Of a stretch of 64,000 nucleotides of DNA, positions 42,821-51,969 are shown piece after piece (position 1 is the first letter of the stretch; each line of letters begins with the position of its first letter). The stretch is from Actinomadura viridilutea. GTDB lineage: Bacteria > Actinomycetota > Actinomycetes > Streptosporangiales > Streptosporangiaceae. Under the pieces are notes generated by a model. That model did no database searches. It worked only from the letters and a program-made list of their open reading frames with translations, and had not been told where the DNA came from. Where the stretch lies: assembly GCA_003001795.1 (NCBI GenBank), contig PVNI01000012.1, positions 62,001-126,000 of the forward strand, in the 5' to 3' direction. Both the position numbers and the translations under genes were made by a program.

Positions 42821-42851
42821 GCGGGCCGACCCCCGTCGGGGACCGGCCCGC
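42821..42851 (-). terminator. Terminator of the korAB operon
   Basis: GCGGGCCG (42821-42828) pairs with CGGCCCGC (42844-42851), with an inner CCCC/GGGG pairing. It is about 100 bases downstream of the korB stop on the minus strand. Confidence 0.6.
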
Positions 42852-42952
42852 GTCGCACGGCCGTCACGTCGGCGGGGCCGCCCACCGGGGCGCGCCCGCC
42901 GCCCGGCTCGGTCTCGTCCGCCCGAGGGCGAGCCCTCCGCGGCCGCCGGCCG

Positions 42953-44047
42953 TCAGTCGATGCGCCAGGTGTCGCCGCTGGCCAGCAGGGCGGCCAGGTC
43001 GCCCTTGCCCTCCTTCGCCACGGCCTCCTCCACCTGGGCGCGCAGCAGCTCGTCGTAGGACGGGCGCTCCACCTTGCGGAAGATGCCGATCGGAGTGTGC
43101 TCGAACGACGGCGAGTCCAGCCGCGACAGGGCGAACGCCTGGGACGGGTCGGGGTTGTGGACGTCGTGCACCACGATCTCCGACGGGTCCACGTCCGCGA
43201 CGTTCACCACCTCGAAGCCGCCCGTCGGGCAGCGCCGCAGACCCTTCTGGCGGTCCTTGCCGAACACCACCGGCTGGCCGTGCTCCAACCGGATGGTGAC
43301 GTCGTCGCGGACCTGCGGGTCCTTCAGCGGTTCGAACGCTCCATCGTTGAAGATGTTGCAGTTCTGGTAGATCTCCACCAGCGCGGTGCCCTTGTGCTGG
43401 GCGGCCTCGCGCAGCACCGACTGCAGGTGCTTGCGGTCGGAGTCGATGGTGCGCGCCACGAACGTCGCCTCCGCCCCGAGCGCCAGGGAGATCGGGTTGA
43501 ACGGCGCGTCCAGCGAGCCCATCGGCGTCGACTTGGTGATCTTGCCGAACTCGGAGGTGGGCGAGTACTGCCCCTTGGTCAGCCCGTAGATCCGGTTGTT
43601 GAACAGCAGGATCTTCAGGTTGACGTTGCGGCGCAGCGCGTGGATCAGGTGGTTGCCGCCGATCGACAGCGCGTCGCCGTCGCCGGTCACCACCCACACC
43701 GACAGGTCGGGGCGGGACGCCGCCAGGCCCGTCGCGATCGCCGGGGCGCGGCCGTGGATCGAGTGGAACCCGTAGGTGTTCATGTAGTACGGGAACCGCG
43801 ACGAGCAGCCGATGCCGGAGACGAACACGATGTTCTCGCGGCGCAGCCCCAGCTCCGGCAGGAACGACTGGACCGCCGCCAGGATCGCGTAGTCCCCGCA
43901 GCCGGGGCACCAGCGCACCTCCTGGTCGGTCTTGAAGTCCTTCAGGGTCTGCTTCTGCTCCGCCTTGGGCACCAGCGCCAGGGCGCCGAGCCCGTTGCCG
44001 CCGCTGCCGTTCGCCCCGTTGGTGCCGTTCACCCCGTTGTCACTCAC
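42953..44047 (-). CDS. korB: 2-oxoacid:ferredoxin oxidoreductase, beta subunit
   Basis: 364 residues; the first 30 are Gly/Asn-rich (GVNGTNGANGSGG). CoA-dependent oxidation of a 2-oxoacid (2-oxoglutarate most likely) with reduction of ferredoxin. WCPGCGDY gives the cluster-binding CxxC, later joined by the Cys in IGCSSR; the thiamine-diphosphate site is GDGDALSIGGNH and NVNLKILLFNNRIYGLTKGQ. Overlaps the alpha subunit by eight bases. Typical of actinomycete two-subunit Kor enzymes that support a ferredoxin-driven TCA branch. Confidence 0.95.
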   Translation of the reverse strand: MSDNGVNGTNGANGSGGNGLGALALVPKAEQKQTLKDFKTDQEVRWCPGCGDYAILAAVQSFLPELGLRRENIVFVSGIGCSSRFPYYMNTYGFHSIHGRAPAIATGLAASRPDLSVWVVTGDGDALSIGGNHLIHALRRNVNLKILLFNNRIYGLTKGQYSPTSEFGKITKSTPMGSLDAPFNPISLALGAEATFVARTIDSDRKHLQSVLREAAQHKGTALVEIYQNCNIFNDGAFEPLKDPQVRDDVTIRLEHGQPVVFGKDRQKGLRRCPTGGFEVVNVADVDPSEIVVHDVHNPDPSQAFALSRLDSPSFEHTPIGIFRKVERPSYDELLRAQVEEAVAKEGKGDLAALLASGDTWRID

Positions 44048-45890
44048 TGTCGATCACATCCTGGATGACGCCCGCCAGCTCCTCGGCCTTGAACGGCAGG
44101 CCGCGGACGCGGTTGTAGCCGATGACGTCGACGAGGTACCGGGCGCGCAGCAGCAGCGCCAGCTGGCCGAGGTTGATCTCCGGCACCAGCACCTTGTCGT
44201 AGGAGCGCAGCACCTCGGCGGTGTTGGCGGGGAACGGGTTGAGATGCCGCAGGTGCGCCTGGGCGACCGGACGGCCCGCCTTGCGGACGCGCCGCACCGC
44301 CGCCGAGATCGCGCCGTACGTGCTGCCCCAGCCGAGCACCAGCACGCGCGCCTCGCCGGACGGGTCGTCCACGGCCAGCGGCTCGATGTCGCGGGCGATG
44401 CCGTCCACCTTCGCCTGACGCAGCCGCACCATGGTGTCGTGGTTGGCGGGGTCGTAGGAGATGTTGCCCGCCCCGTCGGACTTCTCCAGACCGCCGATGC
44501 GGTGCTCCAGCCCCGCCGTGCCGGGGATCGCCCACGGCCGCGCGAGCGTCTCGGGATCGCGCTTGAACGGCTGGAACCCCTCCGGGTCGGACGGGTCGGC
44601 GGCGGCGAAGCCCGGCTCGATCTTCGGGAGGGAGTCCACGTCCGGCAGCTTCCACGGCTCGGACCCGTTCGCCAGGTACCCGTCCGACAGCAGCACCACC
44701 GGGGTGCGGTACTTGACGGCGATGCGGGCGGCCTCCAGCGCCGCGTCGAAGCAGTCCGACGGCGACCGCGGCGCGACCACCGGCACCGGCGCCTCGCCGT
44801 TGCGGCCGAACATGGCCTGCAGCAGGTCGGCCTGCTCGGTCTTGGTCGGCATGCCCGTGGACGGCCCGGCGCGCTGCACGTCGACGACCACCAGCGGCAG
44901 CTCGGTCGCCACCGCCAGGCCGATCGTCTCGCTCTTGAGCGCGATGCCCGGGCCGGAGGTGGTGGTCACGCCCAGCGAGCCGCCGAACGAGGCGCCCAGC
45001 GCCGCGCCCACCGCGGCGATCTCGTCCTCGGCCTGGAACGTCCGCACCCCGAAGCGCTTGTGCTTGGACAGCTCGTGCAGGATGTCGGACGCCGGGGTGA
45101 TCGGGTAGGAGCCCAGGAACACCGGCAGCCCGCTGCGCTCGCCCGCCGCCACCAGCCCGTAGGCCAGCGCCGTGTTCCCGGTGATGTTGCGGTACAGCCC
45201 CGGCTCGTGCTCGGCGGGCTTGACCTCGTACGACACCGAGAACGCCTCGGTGGTCTCGCCGTAGTTCCAGCCCGCTCGGAACGCCGCGATGTTCGCCTTC
45301 ATGATCTCGGGCTTGCGGGCGAACTTGCGCTCCAGGAACGCGATCGTGCCCTCGGTGGGCCGGTGGTACAGCCACGACAGCAGCCCGAGCGCGAACATGT
45401 TCTTGGCGCGCTCGGCGTCCTTCTTGGAGATGTCGAAGTCGGCGAGCGCGTTGACCGTCATCGACGTCAGCGGCAGCGCGTGCACGCGGTACTCGCTGAG
45501 CGAGTCGTCCTCCAGCGGATTGCCGGAGTAGCCGACTTTGGCCAGATTGCGCTTGGTGAACTCGTCGGTGTTGATGATCAGGTCGGCGCCGCGCGGCAGG
45601 TCGGGCAGATTGGCCTTCAGCGCCGCCGGGTTCATCGCCACCAGGACGTCCGGCGCGTCGCCGGGCGTCAGGATGTCGTGGTCGGCGAAGTGCAGCTGAA
45701 AGCTCGACACGCCGGGCAGCGTCCCGGCCGGGGCGCGGATCTCTGCGGGGAAATTCGGCAGCGTCGACAAGTCGTTGCCGAAGGCCGCGGTCTCCTGGGT
45801 GAAGCGGTCGCCGGTCAACTGCATGCCGTCGCCGGAGTCACCGGCGAAACGGATGATGACGCGGTCGAGCTGCTGGACCTGTTTGGTCAC
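44040..45890 (-). CDS. korA: 2-oxoacid:ferredoxin oxidoreductase, alpha subunit (gamma-alpha fusion)
   Basis: 616 residues from GTG at 45890, preceded by GAGGAGG. The N-terminal 180 residues are the gamma domain (VIIRFAGDSGDGMQLTGDRFTQE), then the alpha domain with YPITPASDILHELSKH and GxGxALKSE region TTTSGPGIALKSETIGLAVATELPLVVVDVQRAGPSTGMPTK. The C-terminal segment (RVLVLGWGSTYGAI) is domain III. The pair is transcribed away from the second nuo set, with two membrane-protein genes in between. Reduced ferredoxin from this enzyme is the obvious candidate donor for a complex I lacking NuoEFG. Confidence 0.95.
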   Translation of the reverse strand: MTKQVQQLDRVIIRFAGDSGDGMQLTGDRFTQETAAFGNDLSTLPNFPAEIRAPAGTLPGVSSFQLHFADHDILTPGDAPDVLVAMNPAALKANLPDLPRGADLIINTDEFTKRNLAKVGYSGNPLEDDSLSEYRVHALPLTSMTVNALADFDISKKDAERAKNMFALGLLSWLYHRPTEGTIAFLERKFARKPEIMKANIAAFRAGWNYGETTEAFSVSYEVKPAEHEPGLYRNITGNTALAYGLVAAGERSGLPVFLGSYPITPASDILHELSKHKRFGVRTFQAEDEIAAVGAALGASFGGSLGVTTTSGPGIALKSETIGLAVATELPLVVVDVQRAGPSTGMPTKTEQADLLQAMFGRNGEAPVPVVAPRSPSDCFDAALEAARIAVKYRTPVVLLSDGYLANGSEPWKLPDVDSLPKIEPGFAAADPSDPEGFQPFKRDPETLARPWAIPGTAGLEHRIGGLEKSDGAGNISYDPANHDTMVRLRQAKVDGIARDIEPLAVDDPSGEARVLVLGWGSTYGAISAAVRRVRKAGRPVAQAHLRHLNPFPANTAEVLRSYDKVLVPEINLGQLALLLRARYLVDVIGYNRVRGLPFKAEELAGVIQDVIDSE

Positions 45891-46290
45891 AGAGGAAGAC
45901 CTCCTCGACGCGCAGCACCCGTCCCGGGGGAGGCGCCCGGGAACGTGATGCTACTTAGGCTTACCTTCATGGTATGTCCGGAATCTGATTTCTCTTCTCG
46001 GAGGCTGGTCGACTCTCAAGGAGGCCGTGAAACCGTGCCGGGGTGACACAACCGGGACGACCCCCGTGCTCACCGGCGACACAGGCAGCTGGCCAGGCGG
46101 CACAGGTCGACATGCAGACGCCGGACCAGTCGCGGAGGCTTGGCGGGGGAGCCGTCGCTCCCCGATGGCACGGATTCCACGTCTGCACTATAGAGAGCCG
46201 CGAATCGGCTCTTCCTAACCGACCCCGTCCCCTGTCACCTGCGGCGCACCGGAATACCGCCTTACGGATGGCACCAATCGCCCCAAACCG
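45891..46290. promoter_or_regulatory. korA upstream region with iron-box-like half site
   Basis: 400 bases without a gene. AGGCTTACCTTC at 45957-45968 matches one half of the actinobacterial iron-regulator (IdeR/DmdR) box closely, but the left half is poor, so binding is uncertain. The korA promoter on the minus strand should lie here. Confidence 0.3.
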
Positions 46291-48162
46291 TCACGGACGT
46301 GCGGGCGACACGGCCACCGACGTCTTGGGGGCGGGGCTGCGACTGCGGCTCGGCGCCAGCGCGGCGCGCTCCCGGTCGAGACGGGCCAGCAGCTTGGCGA
46401 CGTCCGCCGCCGTCAACGCCTGGCCGACGACCCGCGCCTGCGCCTCGTAGGCGTGCTCCCCGGGCGTGTCGCGGGCCTGCCGCATCCACGCCCGCCACGC
46501 CGGGCTGCGCACCGTGCAGCGCAGCACCAGCGAACGGTTCGCCGGCACCAGGCCCGACCCCGTGCAGGTCCCCAGCAGACGGCCCTCCGCGGTGATCGCC
46601 GCGCGCAGCTGCGCGCGCGTCCCGTCCGGGACCGGCCCGTCCTCCGGCACGGTCAGCGTCGCCGGGACGCTCACCGTGCAGCCGCTGACGTTCTCGTTGC
46701 AGTTGATGAACGACAGCCGGCCCGCCCGGAACCGCACCGTCGGATCGGCGGCCCCCACCAGCGCGGCCACCCGCGGCCGCAGTTCGGCGAAGACCGGCGC
46801 CAACCGCGTCAGCTTCGCGACCGTCAGCGACGGGTCGCCCTTGCCCGCGACCTGGACGCGCAGCAGGCGGTGCGGCGCCGCCGCGGAGAAGAAGTAGTGG
46901 GCCTTCGCCGTCTTCACCCGGTACGCGGGCGTGCCGCCGACGTTCTCGGTGGACGTGCCGCCCTTCGCCTTGGTGAGCGCCTCGGCGATCGCCTCGGGGG
47001 CCAGCACCTTCGCCACGTCGAAGCCGGGCATCGCTTTGGGCGTCTTGCTCCACCGGTCGGCGTAGTTCTCCGGGTGGGCGGTGTCGCTGCCGTACTGGCG
47101 CCAGAACGCAACATCCGCCTTCACGTACGTGGCGTCGCCCACCGCCACCATGTCGTACTGCCGTGCGCCGACCACGAGCCGCCCCGTGGCCGCCCCGGAC
47201 CGCGTCATCTTCAGCCGCATGCGCACGGCCTGCGCACCGGTGCCGCGGAGCGTCCCTTCGTACTGCAGGCCCGGCACGGCTTGCAGGTCGCGCCCCGCCT
47301 CCAGGGCCCAGCTCGCCACCGGCGGATCGGCCTTGCGTTCGCGCTCGGCGTCACGCCCGTCTCCGTCCGACCGCAGCGCGAACGCCACCGCGCCGCCCGC
47401 GAGGACGACGACCGCTGCGACAGCCCCGACCGCGAGCCACGCCCGCGACTTCTTCTCCTTCTTGGGCGCTTCCTGCCGTTGCTGCGGGGGCGGTGCGGGA
47501 GCCGGGCCGCCCGCGGGAGGCTCCATCGCCACCGGCTCGGTCGACTGCATGCCCCTGCCCGCCACGAGCACGTCCCCGGGCTCCGGCGGCACCACGGGCG
47601 GCTCGCCGGTGCCGTGCATCCCGCCTGACGCCGGGCCGGATCCGCCGGCCGCACCGGCCCCGGGCGTTCCATGGGCGACGTTTGCGTCCGCGGGCCCGTG
47701 CACGTGTCCTCCGCCGGCCGGACCGCTCGGCGCGGACCCGCCGCCCGCGCTCGGCCCGTTCGCCGACGCGGGCGCCGCTTGCGGGGCGCGGCCCGCCGCG
47801 GGCGTCCCCGCCGTCCCGGGCCTGCCGCCCGCCCGGGCAGGGCCTGACGCGTCGTGAGCCGGGGGCGCGCCGGCCGTCCCCGCCTGGCCGGGCGGGCTCG
47901 TCGCGGCGGGTATGTCAGGAATGGTCGTCTCCGCGAGCCCGGGCATGGACGCGGCGTCCGACGGGCCCGGGCCCTGCGCCGGCCCTGAGGCCGCACCCGG
48001 GGGAGGACCGCCGGCCGGTCCCTGCGCGCCCGCTGCCGGATGGGGACGGCCCGCCGCGGCGGAGTCGGACACGGCGGGATGCGCGGAGCCGGCGTGATGC
48101 TCAGGCTCCGCATGTGGGGGGCGGGGGCCGTGCCGCGACGGCCCCTCCTGCTCAACGCTCAC
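46291..48162 (-). CDS. Proline-rich single-pass membrane protein with LprG/LppX-like sensor region (paralogue 1)
   Basis: 623 residues from GTG at 48162. About 235 residues of Pro/Ala/Gly-rich disorder are followed by a basic stretch (KKEKKSRAWL) and one transmembrane helix (VGAVAAVVVLAGGAVAFAL). The outer part begins with a beta-rich lipoprotein-like region (GLQYEGTLRGTG, MRLKMTRSGAATGRLVVG, YVKADVAFWRQYG) resembling LppX/LprG modules, then a second domain with paired Cys (NCNENVSGC, GTCTGSG, LRCTV). The gene at 48379 has the same plan. Role unknown; location next to the second nuo set is suggestive only. Confidence 0.72.
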   Translation of the reverse strand: MSVEQEGPSRHGPRPPHAEPEHHAGSAHPAVSDSAAAGRPHPAAGAQGPAGGPPPGAASGPAQGPGPSDAASMPGLAETTIPDIPAATSPPGQAGTAGAPPAHDASGPARAGGRPGTAGTPAAGRAPQAAPASANGPSAGGGSAPSGPAGGGHVHGPADANVAHGTPGAGAAGGSGPASGGMHGTGEPPVVPPEPGDVLVAGRGMQSTEPVAMEPPAGGPAPAPPPQQRQEAPKKEKKSRAWLAVGAVAAVVVLAGGAVAFALRSDGDGRDAERERKADPPVASWALEAGRDLQAVPGLQYEGTLRGTGAQAVRMRLKMTRSGAATGRLVVGARQYDMVAVGDATYVKADVAFWRQYGSDTAHPENYADRWSKTPKAMPGFDVAKVLAPEAIAEALTKAKGGTSTENVGGTPAYRVKTAKAHYFFSAAAPHRLLRVQVAGKGDPSLTVAKLTRLAPVFAELRPRVAALVGAADPTVRFRAGRLSFINCNENVSGCTVSVPATLTVPEDGPVPDGTRAQLRAAITAEGRLLGTCTGSGLVPANRSLVLRCTVRSPAWRAWMRQARDTPGEHAYEAQARVVGQALTAADVAKLLARLDRERAALAPSRSRSPAPKTSVAVSPARP

Positions 48163-48378
48163 TCAGCGACCACTCTGTTCCCGACTGCCGATGCCAGACA
48201 TAGAGTGCCGGACGATCCGGACCGGCGGAGGCACAAGCGCCGATCATCTCGGCCGCGGTACCGGCCACCCAGCGCCGATGCCTCGCTATGACCTACGTCT
48301 CAACGTCCGGGGACGGGTCGATCATGGCGGTCGGAAGGGGGCCCGGGCGGCGCCGGGCGTCCCCGGCGCCGCCGCCCG

Positions 48379-49683
48379 TCAGTCCTGGGCGAGCGCCGAC
48401 TGCATCTCCCGGATGTCGGCGTCGGTCGCCCCCGGGACCCTGAAGTCGGCGCTGACGTAGTAACGGGTCTCGCCGCTGCGCGACCAGCTCCGCCACGCGG
48501 CGCCCGACACCCGGCACTCCGCCCACACCGGCTGGGACGACGACACCGTCACCGTCGTGGTGCAGTTGCCGAGTTCGCGACCCGTCGTGGTGCCGGCCCT
48601 GAGCGTGTAGCGGACCTCGATCCGGGTGGTCGAGTTCGTGCCGAGCGGGGGACGCACCCGCCCGCGCACCCGGCAGCTGTTGCTGTTGGTGGAGCACAGC
48701 CCCTTCTCGGTGTCGATGAGGCTGGGCTGGCCGCGGGTGTCGAAGGAGTCCTTCAGCTCGCCGATCGTGTTGCGGATCTGGGTGACGGTCGCGGCGCCGG
48801 TGCCGCCCGACTGGACCGTCACGTCGGCCGCGACGCGCGGGTAGGTCGACTCGTACCGCAGCAGCTCGGGGCTGTCGGAGTCGGTCAGGTAGAACGTCGC
48901 CAGCGACGAGGACACCCGCACCGCCTTGCGGCCCTTGACCGTGGTCTCGGACGACCTCAGCCGGTAGGACGCGCTCGACCGCATCTCGGAGGCCAGCGCG
49001 CTCGGCGTCAGCTTCCGCTTGAACGACAGGTCGACCTCGGTGGGGGCCACCTTGCCCCACTGCGTCCCGTTTTTGAGGAAGTACGGCTGCCGCAGGGCGC
49101 CGAGCTGCTCCAGCCAATAGGAGCGTTCCGCCTTGACGTACAGCCTGTCGTCCACCGAGAGCACGGTGATCTGGGAGCCCTGGGCGGTGACGTTGCCGAT
49201 GATCCGGCCGCTCCTGGTGAGCTTGAGCTCGCCGCTGAGGCTCCGGGAGAGCGAGCCGAACGAGCCGTTGTACGTGACGGCCCGCGCGGACGACACGTTC
49301 CTCGCCGCGGCGTTCAGCCGTTCGGCCGGGGTCATGTCCTCTCCGCCGCGCACGGCGAACACCACCACGACGGCGATGAGCAGCACCACGACGAGCCCGC
49401 CCCCGACGAGGAGCGCGATGAGCGCGCCGCTGGTCGACTTGGGCGGCGGACCCGGCGGCGGTCCCATCGGGCCGCCCGGAACCGGCGGCGGGTAGAAAGG
49501 CGGCGGAGTGCCGGGGCCCGCATGGCCTCCGGCAGGGGGCGGCGGCGCCGCGCCGCCGGGTGGACCGCCGGGCGCTCCGGTGCCGGATGAACCGGGAGGA
49601 TTGCCGGGACCGCCCGGAGGGGGCGGCGGCCAGGAAGGGCCGGCGGGGGGTTCCCAGCCGGGGGAGGGCGGAGGAGTGCTCAT
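48379..49683 (-). CDS. Proline-rich single-pass membrane protein (paralogue 2)
   Basis: 434 residues from ATG at 49683 (MSTPPPSPGWEPPAG). About 90 residues of Pro/Gly repeats, one transmembrane helix (ALIALLVGGGLVVVLLIAVVVVFAV), then an outer region with the same order as paralogue 1: ARAVTYNGSFGS, GELKLTRSGRIIGNVTA, YVKAERSYWLEQL, and a C-terminal domain with Cys in NSCRVRG, GNCTTTV and AECRVSG. Separate promoters are likely because the gap to the other gene is 216 bases. It is divergent from nuoA2 with 150 bases between. Confidence 0.72.
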   Translation of the reverse strand: MSTPPPSPGWEPPAGPSWPPPPPGGPGNPPGSSGTGAPGGPPGGAAPPPPAGGHAGPGTPPPFYPPPVPGGPMGPPPGPPPKSTSGALIALLVGGGLVVVLLIAVVVVFAVRGGEDMTPAERLNAAARNVSSARAVTYNGSFGSLSRSLSGELKLTRSGRIIGNVTAQGSQITVLSVDDRLYVKAERSYWLEQLGALRQPYFLKNGTQWGKVAPTEVDLSFKRKLTPSALASEMRSSASYRLRSSETTVKGRKAVRVSSSLATFYLTDSDSPELLRYESTYPRVAADVTVQSGGTGAATVTQIRNTIGELKDSFDTRGQPSLIDTEKGLCSTNSNSCRVRGRVRPPLGTNSTTRIEVRYTLRAGTTTGRELGNCTTTVTVSSSQPVWAECRVSGAAWRSWSRSGETRYYVSADFRVPGATDADIREMQSALAQD

Positions 49684-49833
49684 CCGGTCACGTCCTTACA
49701 AGTCTCAAACCCCGTCTCGTCTCAGTGTGCAGTAAAGAGGGGACGATGTAAGAGACAGTCGTCGGCGTCCGCGGGTTCGGCCGGGAGGGGACCTTTCGGA
49801 GATACTTGACGGAAGGCTCTCCAGGAGGTCACC

Positions 49834-50205
49834 GTGCGGGACTACTTCGACTCCTACGCGGTCGTCGCGGTGCTGCTGCTCCTCGGCTGCGGCATCGTCG
49901 CGGGCGCGCTGGCCGCCAACCGGATGCTGCGCCCGCATCGCCCCACTCCGGAGAAGCTCACCACCTACGAATGCGGCGTCGACCCGGTCGGCGGGGACTG
50001 GGCCCAGTCGTACGTGCGGTACTACGTGTTCGCGTACCTGTACGTGGTGTTCGCCGTGGACGCGGTGTTCCTCTTCCCCTGGGCGACGGTGTTCTCCGCA
50101 CCCGGCTACGGCCTCACCACCCTCGGGGAGATGTTCGTCTTCCTCGGCTTTCTCGCCGCGGGACTGGCGTACGCGGGCAAGAAGGGCGTGCTGTCGTGGG
50201 TCTGA
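49834..50205 (+). CDS. nuoA: NADH-quinone oxidoreductase subunit A, second set
   Basis: 123 residues from GTG at 49834, with AGGAGG upstream. Three hydrophobic helices and the conserved loop KLTTYECGVDPVGGDWAQSYVRYYVFAYLYVVFAVDAVFLFPW, including the ECG that contacts the quinone-channel region, identify NuoA. It is the first gene of the second nuo set, transcribed divergently from the Pro-rich membrane protein gene. Confidence 0.96.
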   Translation: MRDYFDSYAVVAVLLLLGCGIVAGALAANRMLRPHRPTPEKLTTYECGVDPVGGDWAQSYVRYYVFAYLYVVFAVDAVFLFPWATVFSAPGYGLTTLGEMFVFLGFLAAGLAYAGKKGVLSWV

Positions 50206-50268
50206 CAGCGCGGCCGGCCGGTAAGAATGCTGCTGTGAGCCCGGACAGCCCCGGACGGGAGCGCCCCG

Positions 50269-51969
50269 ATGAGCACCGTTGACCTGCCGACGCCCGGCGT
50301 GGGACCGCTGGCCAGGATGGCGCCCAAGCCGATCAAGTTCGTGCTGAACTGGGGCCGCCGGTACTCGCTGTGGGTCTTCAACTTCGGGCTGGCCTGCTGC
50401 GCGATCGAGTTCATCGCCTCCTCGATGAGCCGCCACGACTTCATCCGCCTCGGCGTGATCCCGTTCGCGCCGGGCCCCCGGCAGGCCGACCTGATGGTGG
50501 TGTCCGGCACGGTCACCGACAAGATGGCGCCCGCCGTGCGGCGGCTGTACGAGCAGATGCCCGAACCCAAGTACGTGATCTCGTTCGGCGCCTGCTCCAA
50601 CTGCGGCGGACCGTACTGGGACTCCTACTGCGTCACCAAGGGCGTCGACCAGATCATCCCGGTGGACGTGTACGTGCCCGGCTGCCCGCCGCGTCCGGAG
50701 GCGCTGCTGCACGGCATCGTCCGGCTGCAGGAGAAGATCGCCCAGGAGTCGCTCGGCGACCGCTACGGCAACGGCGGCGAACCCGTCGCGCCCCCGCCCC
50801 CGCCGCGGCCACTATCGGCCACGGTCTTGCGCCGCCCGCTCCAACCTGCCCCAGACGCAGCACCGGCCACGACCGACGCGCGAGCTTCTGACGCCGCACA
50901 GACCGCGGTGCTCCCCGAGCCCACCGCACCGGAAGACGCCGCCCAGCCCGTCGAGCCGACTGCCCGGGACGCCGGCGGGAGCGGTGACGCCGCGCGACCT
51001 GGCGGACGTGACGGGTCCCGTGCGGTTGCCGAGGTGTCCCGCTCGGCCCAGAGCGGGCAGACGCAGGGCGTCGTCGAGGCGGACGCCAAGGCTGCTGCTG
51101 GACCGGGTGACGTCACGCAGCCTGTCGAGCCGGTCGCTGAGGCCGACGCTCACGCAGGAGGCGACGAGGCCGGAGCGGAAGGGCGCCGTGGTGGTGGCCC
51201 GCGGTCCCGTGCGGCCGCCGACGAAGAACGCCCAGCCGAGAGCGGCCGTACGCAGGCGGCCGAGGTCGCTGAGCCGGATGCTGGGTCCGTTGCCGGGGCG
51301 GCCGACGTCACGCAGCCCGTCGAGCCGACTGCCCGGGAGGCCGGCGGGAGCGGTGACGCCGCGCGACCTGGCGGACGTGACGGGTCCCGTGCGGTTGCCG
51401 AGGGTTCCCGCTCGGCCGAGAGCGGGCAGACGCAGGGCGTCGTCGAGGCGGACGCCAAGGCTGCTGCTGGACCGGGTGACGTCACGCAGCCTGTCGAGCC
51501 GGTGGCGCCGGATGCCGGTGGGGCCGACGCCGCGACATCTGGCGGAGGACGTGACGAGGCCGAGGCGCGGCGCGGTGGTGAAACCGGGCCCGACGCAGCC
51601 GGCGAAACCGCCTCGGCCGAGAGCGGGCGGGGGCAGGCGGCCGCTGCTGACTCGGCGCGGGATTCCAGGGCCGATGCCGGGCCCGACGATGTCACCCAGC
51701 CTGTGGCGGTCACCCAGCCTGTGGCGGCGGTGGACGAGCCCGCCCCGGAGAACCGCGGCGAGGCGTCCACGTCCGAGGAGCGGCCCGTGGTGAGCAGGCC
51801 CTCGGACGCGGGGCCGCTCGCGGGGGCCGCGGACGCGACCATTCCGCTCGAGCCGCCGCGGCCCGCCAAGCGCGGGCGCCGCCGCCGGCGGACCGCCGAG
51901 CACGACCCGTCGATCATCCCCGGGCTGGCGGACGACGACGGCGACGAGAACGGACGGAGCGGCCGGTGA
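50269..51969 (+). CDS. nuoB: NADH-quinone oxidoreductase subunit B with long repetitive C-terminal tail, second set
   Basis: 566 residues, against about 160-220 in the family. Residues 1-170 are a complete NuoB: LACCAIEF, GACSNCGGPY and VPGCPPRPE provide the four Cys of cluster N2. From about residue 175 to the end is a low-complexity acidic tail with repeated DVTQPVEPxA, GGSGDAARPGGRDGSRAVAE and SAESGQTQGVVEADAKAAAGPG blocks, ending in a basic KRGRRRRRTAEHDPSIIPG. The tail shows the same GC-rich third positions as coding sequence, and the frame overlaps nuoC (GTGA), so it is translated and not a missed stop. Start MSTVDLPTPG at 50269. Confidence 0.93.
   Translation: MSTVDLPTPGVGPLARMAPKPIKFVLNWGRRYSLWVFNFGLACCAIEFIASSMSRHDFIRLGVIPFAPGPRQADLMVVSGTVTDKMAPAVRRLYEQMPEPKYVISFGACSNCGGPYWDSYCVTKGVDQIIPVDVYVPGCPPRPEALLHGIVRLQEKIAQESLGDRYGNGGEPVAPPPPPRPLSATVLRRPLQPAPDAAPATTDARASDAAQTAVLPEPTAPEDAAQPVEPTARDAGGSGDAARPGGRDGSRAVAEVSRSAQSGQTQGVVEADAKAAAGPGDVTQPVEPVAEADAHAGGDEAGAEGRRGGGPRSRAAADEERPAESGRTQAAEVAEPDAGSVAGAADVTQPVEPTAREAGGSGDAARPGGRDGSRAVAEGSRSAESGQTQGVVEADAKAAAGPGDVTQPVEPVAPDAGGADAATSGGGRDEAEARRGGETGPDAAGETASAESGRGQAAAADSARDSRADAGPDDVTQPVAVTQPVAAVDEPAPENRGEASTSEERPVVSRPSDAGPLAGAADATIPLEPPRPAKRGRRRRRTAEHDPSIIPGLADDDGDENGRSGR
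50944..51501 (+). repeat. Near-identical 189-bp duplication inside the nuoB tail
   Basis: Bases 50944-51132 and 51313-51501 agree at about 98% (four differences seen), 369 bp apart, i.e. 123 codons. The near identity, including silent sites, indicates recent duplication or gene conversion. The section between holds a diverged copy of the same blocks. Confidence 0.9.

Noticed and set aside
42575..42950. Plus-strand ORF downstream of korB
   Set aside because: It runs through a terminator hairpin and on into antisense korB; composition is that of non-coding GC-rich DNA.
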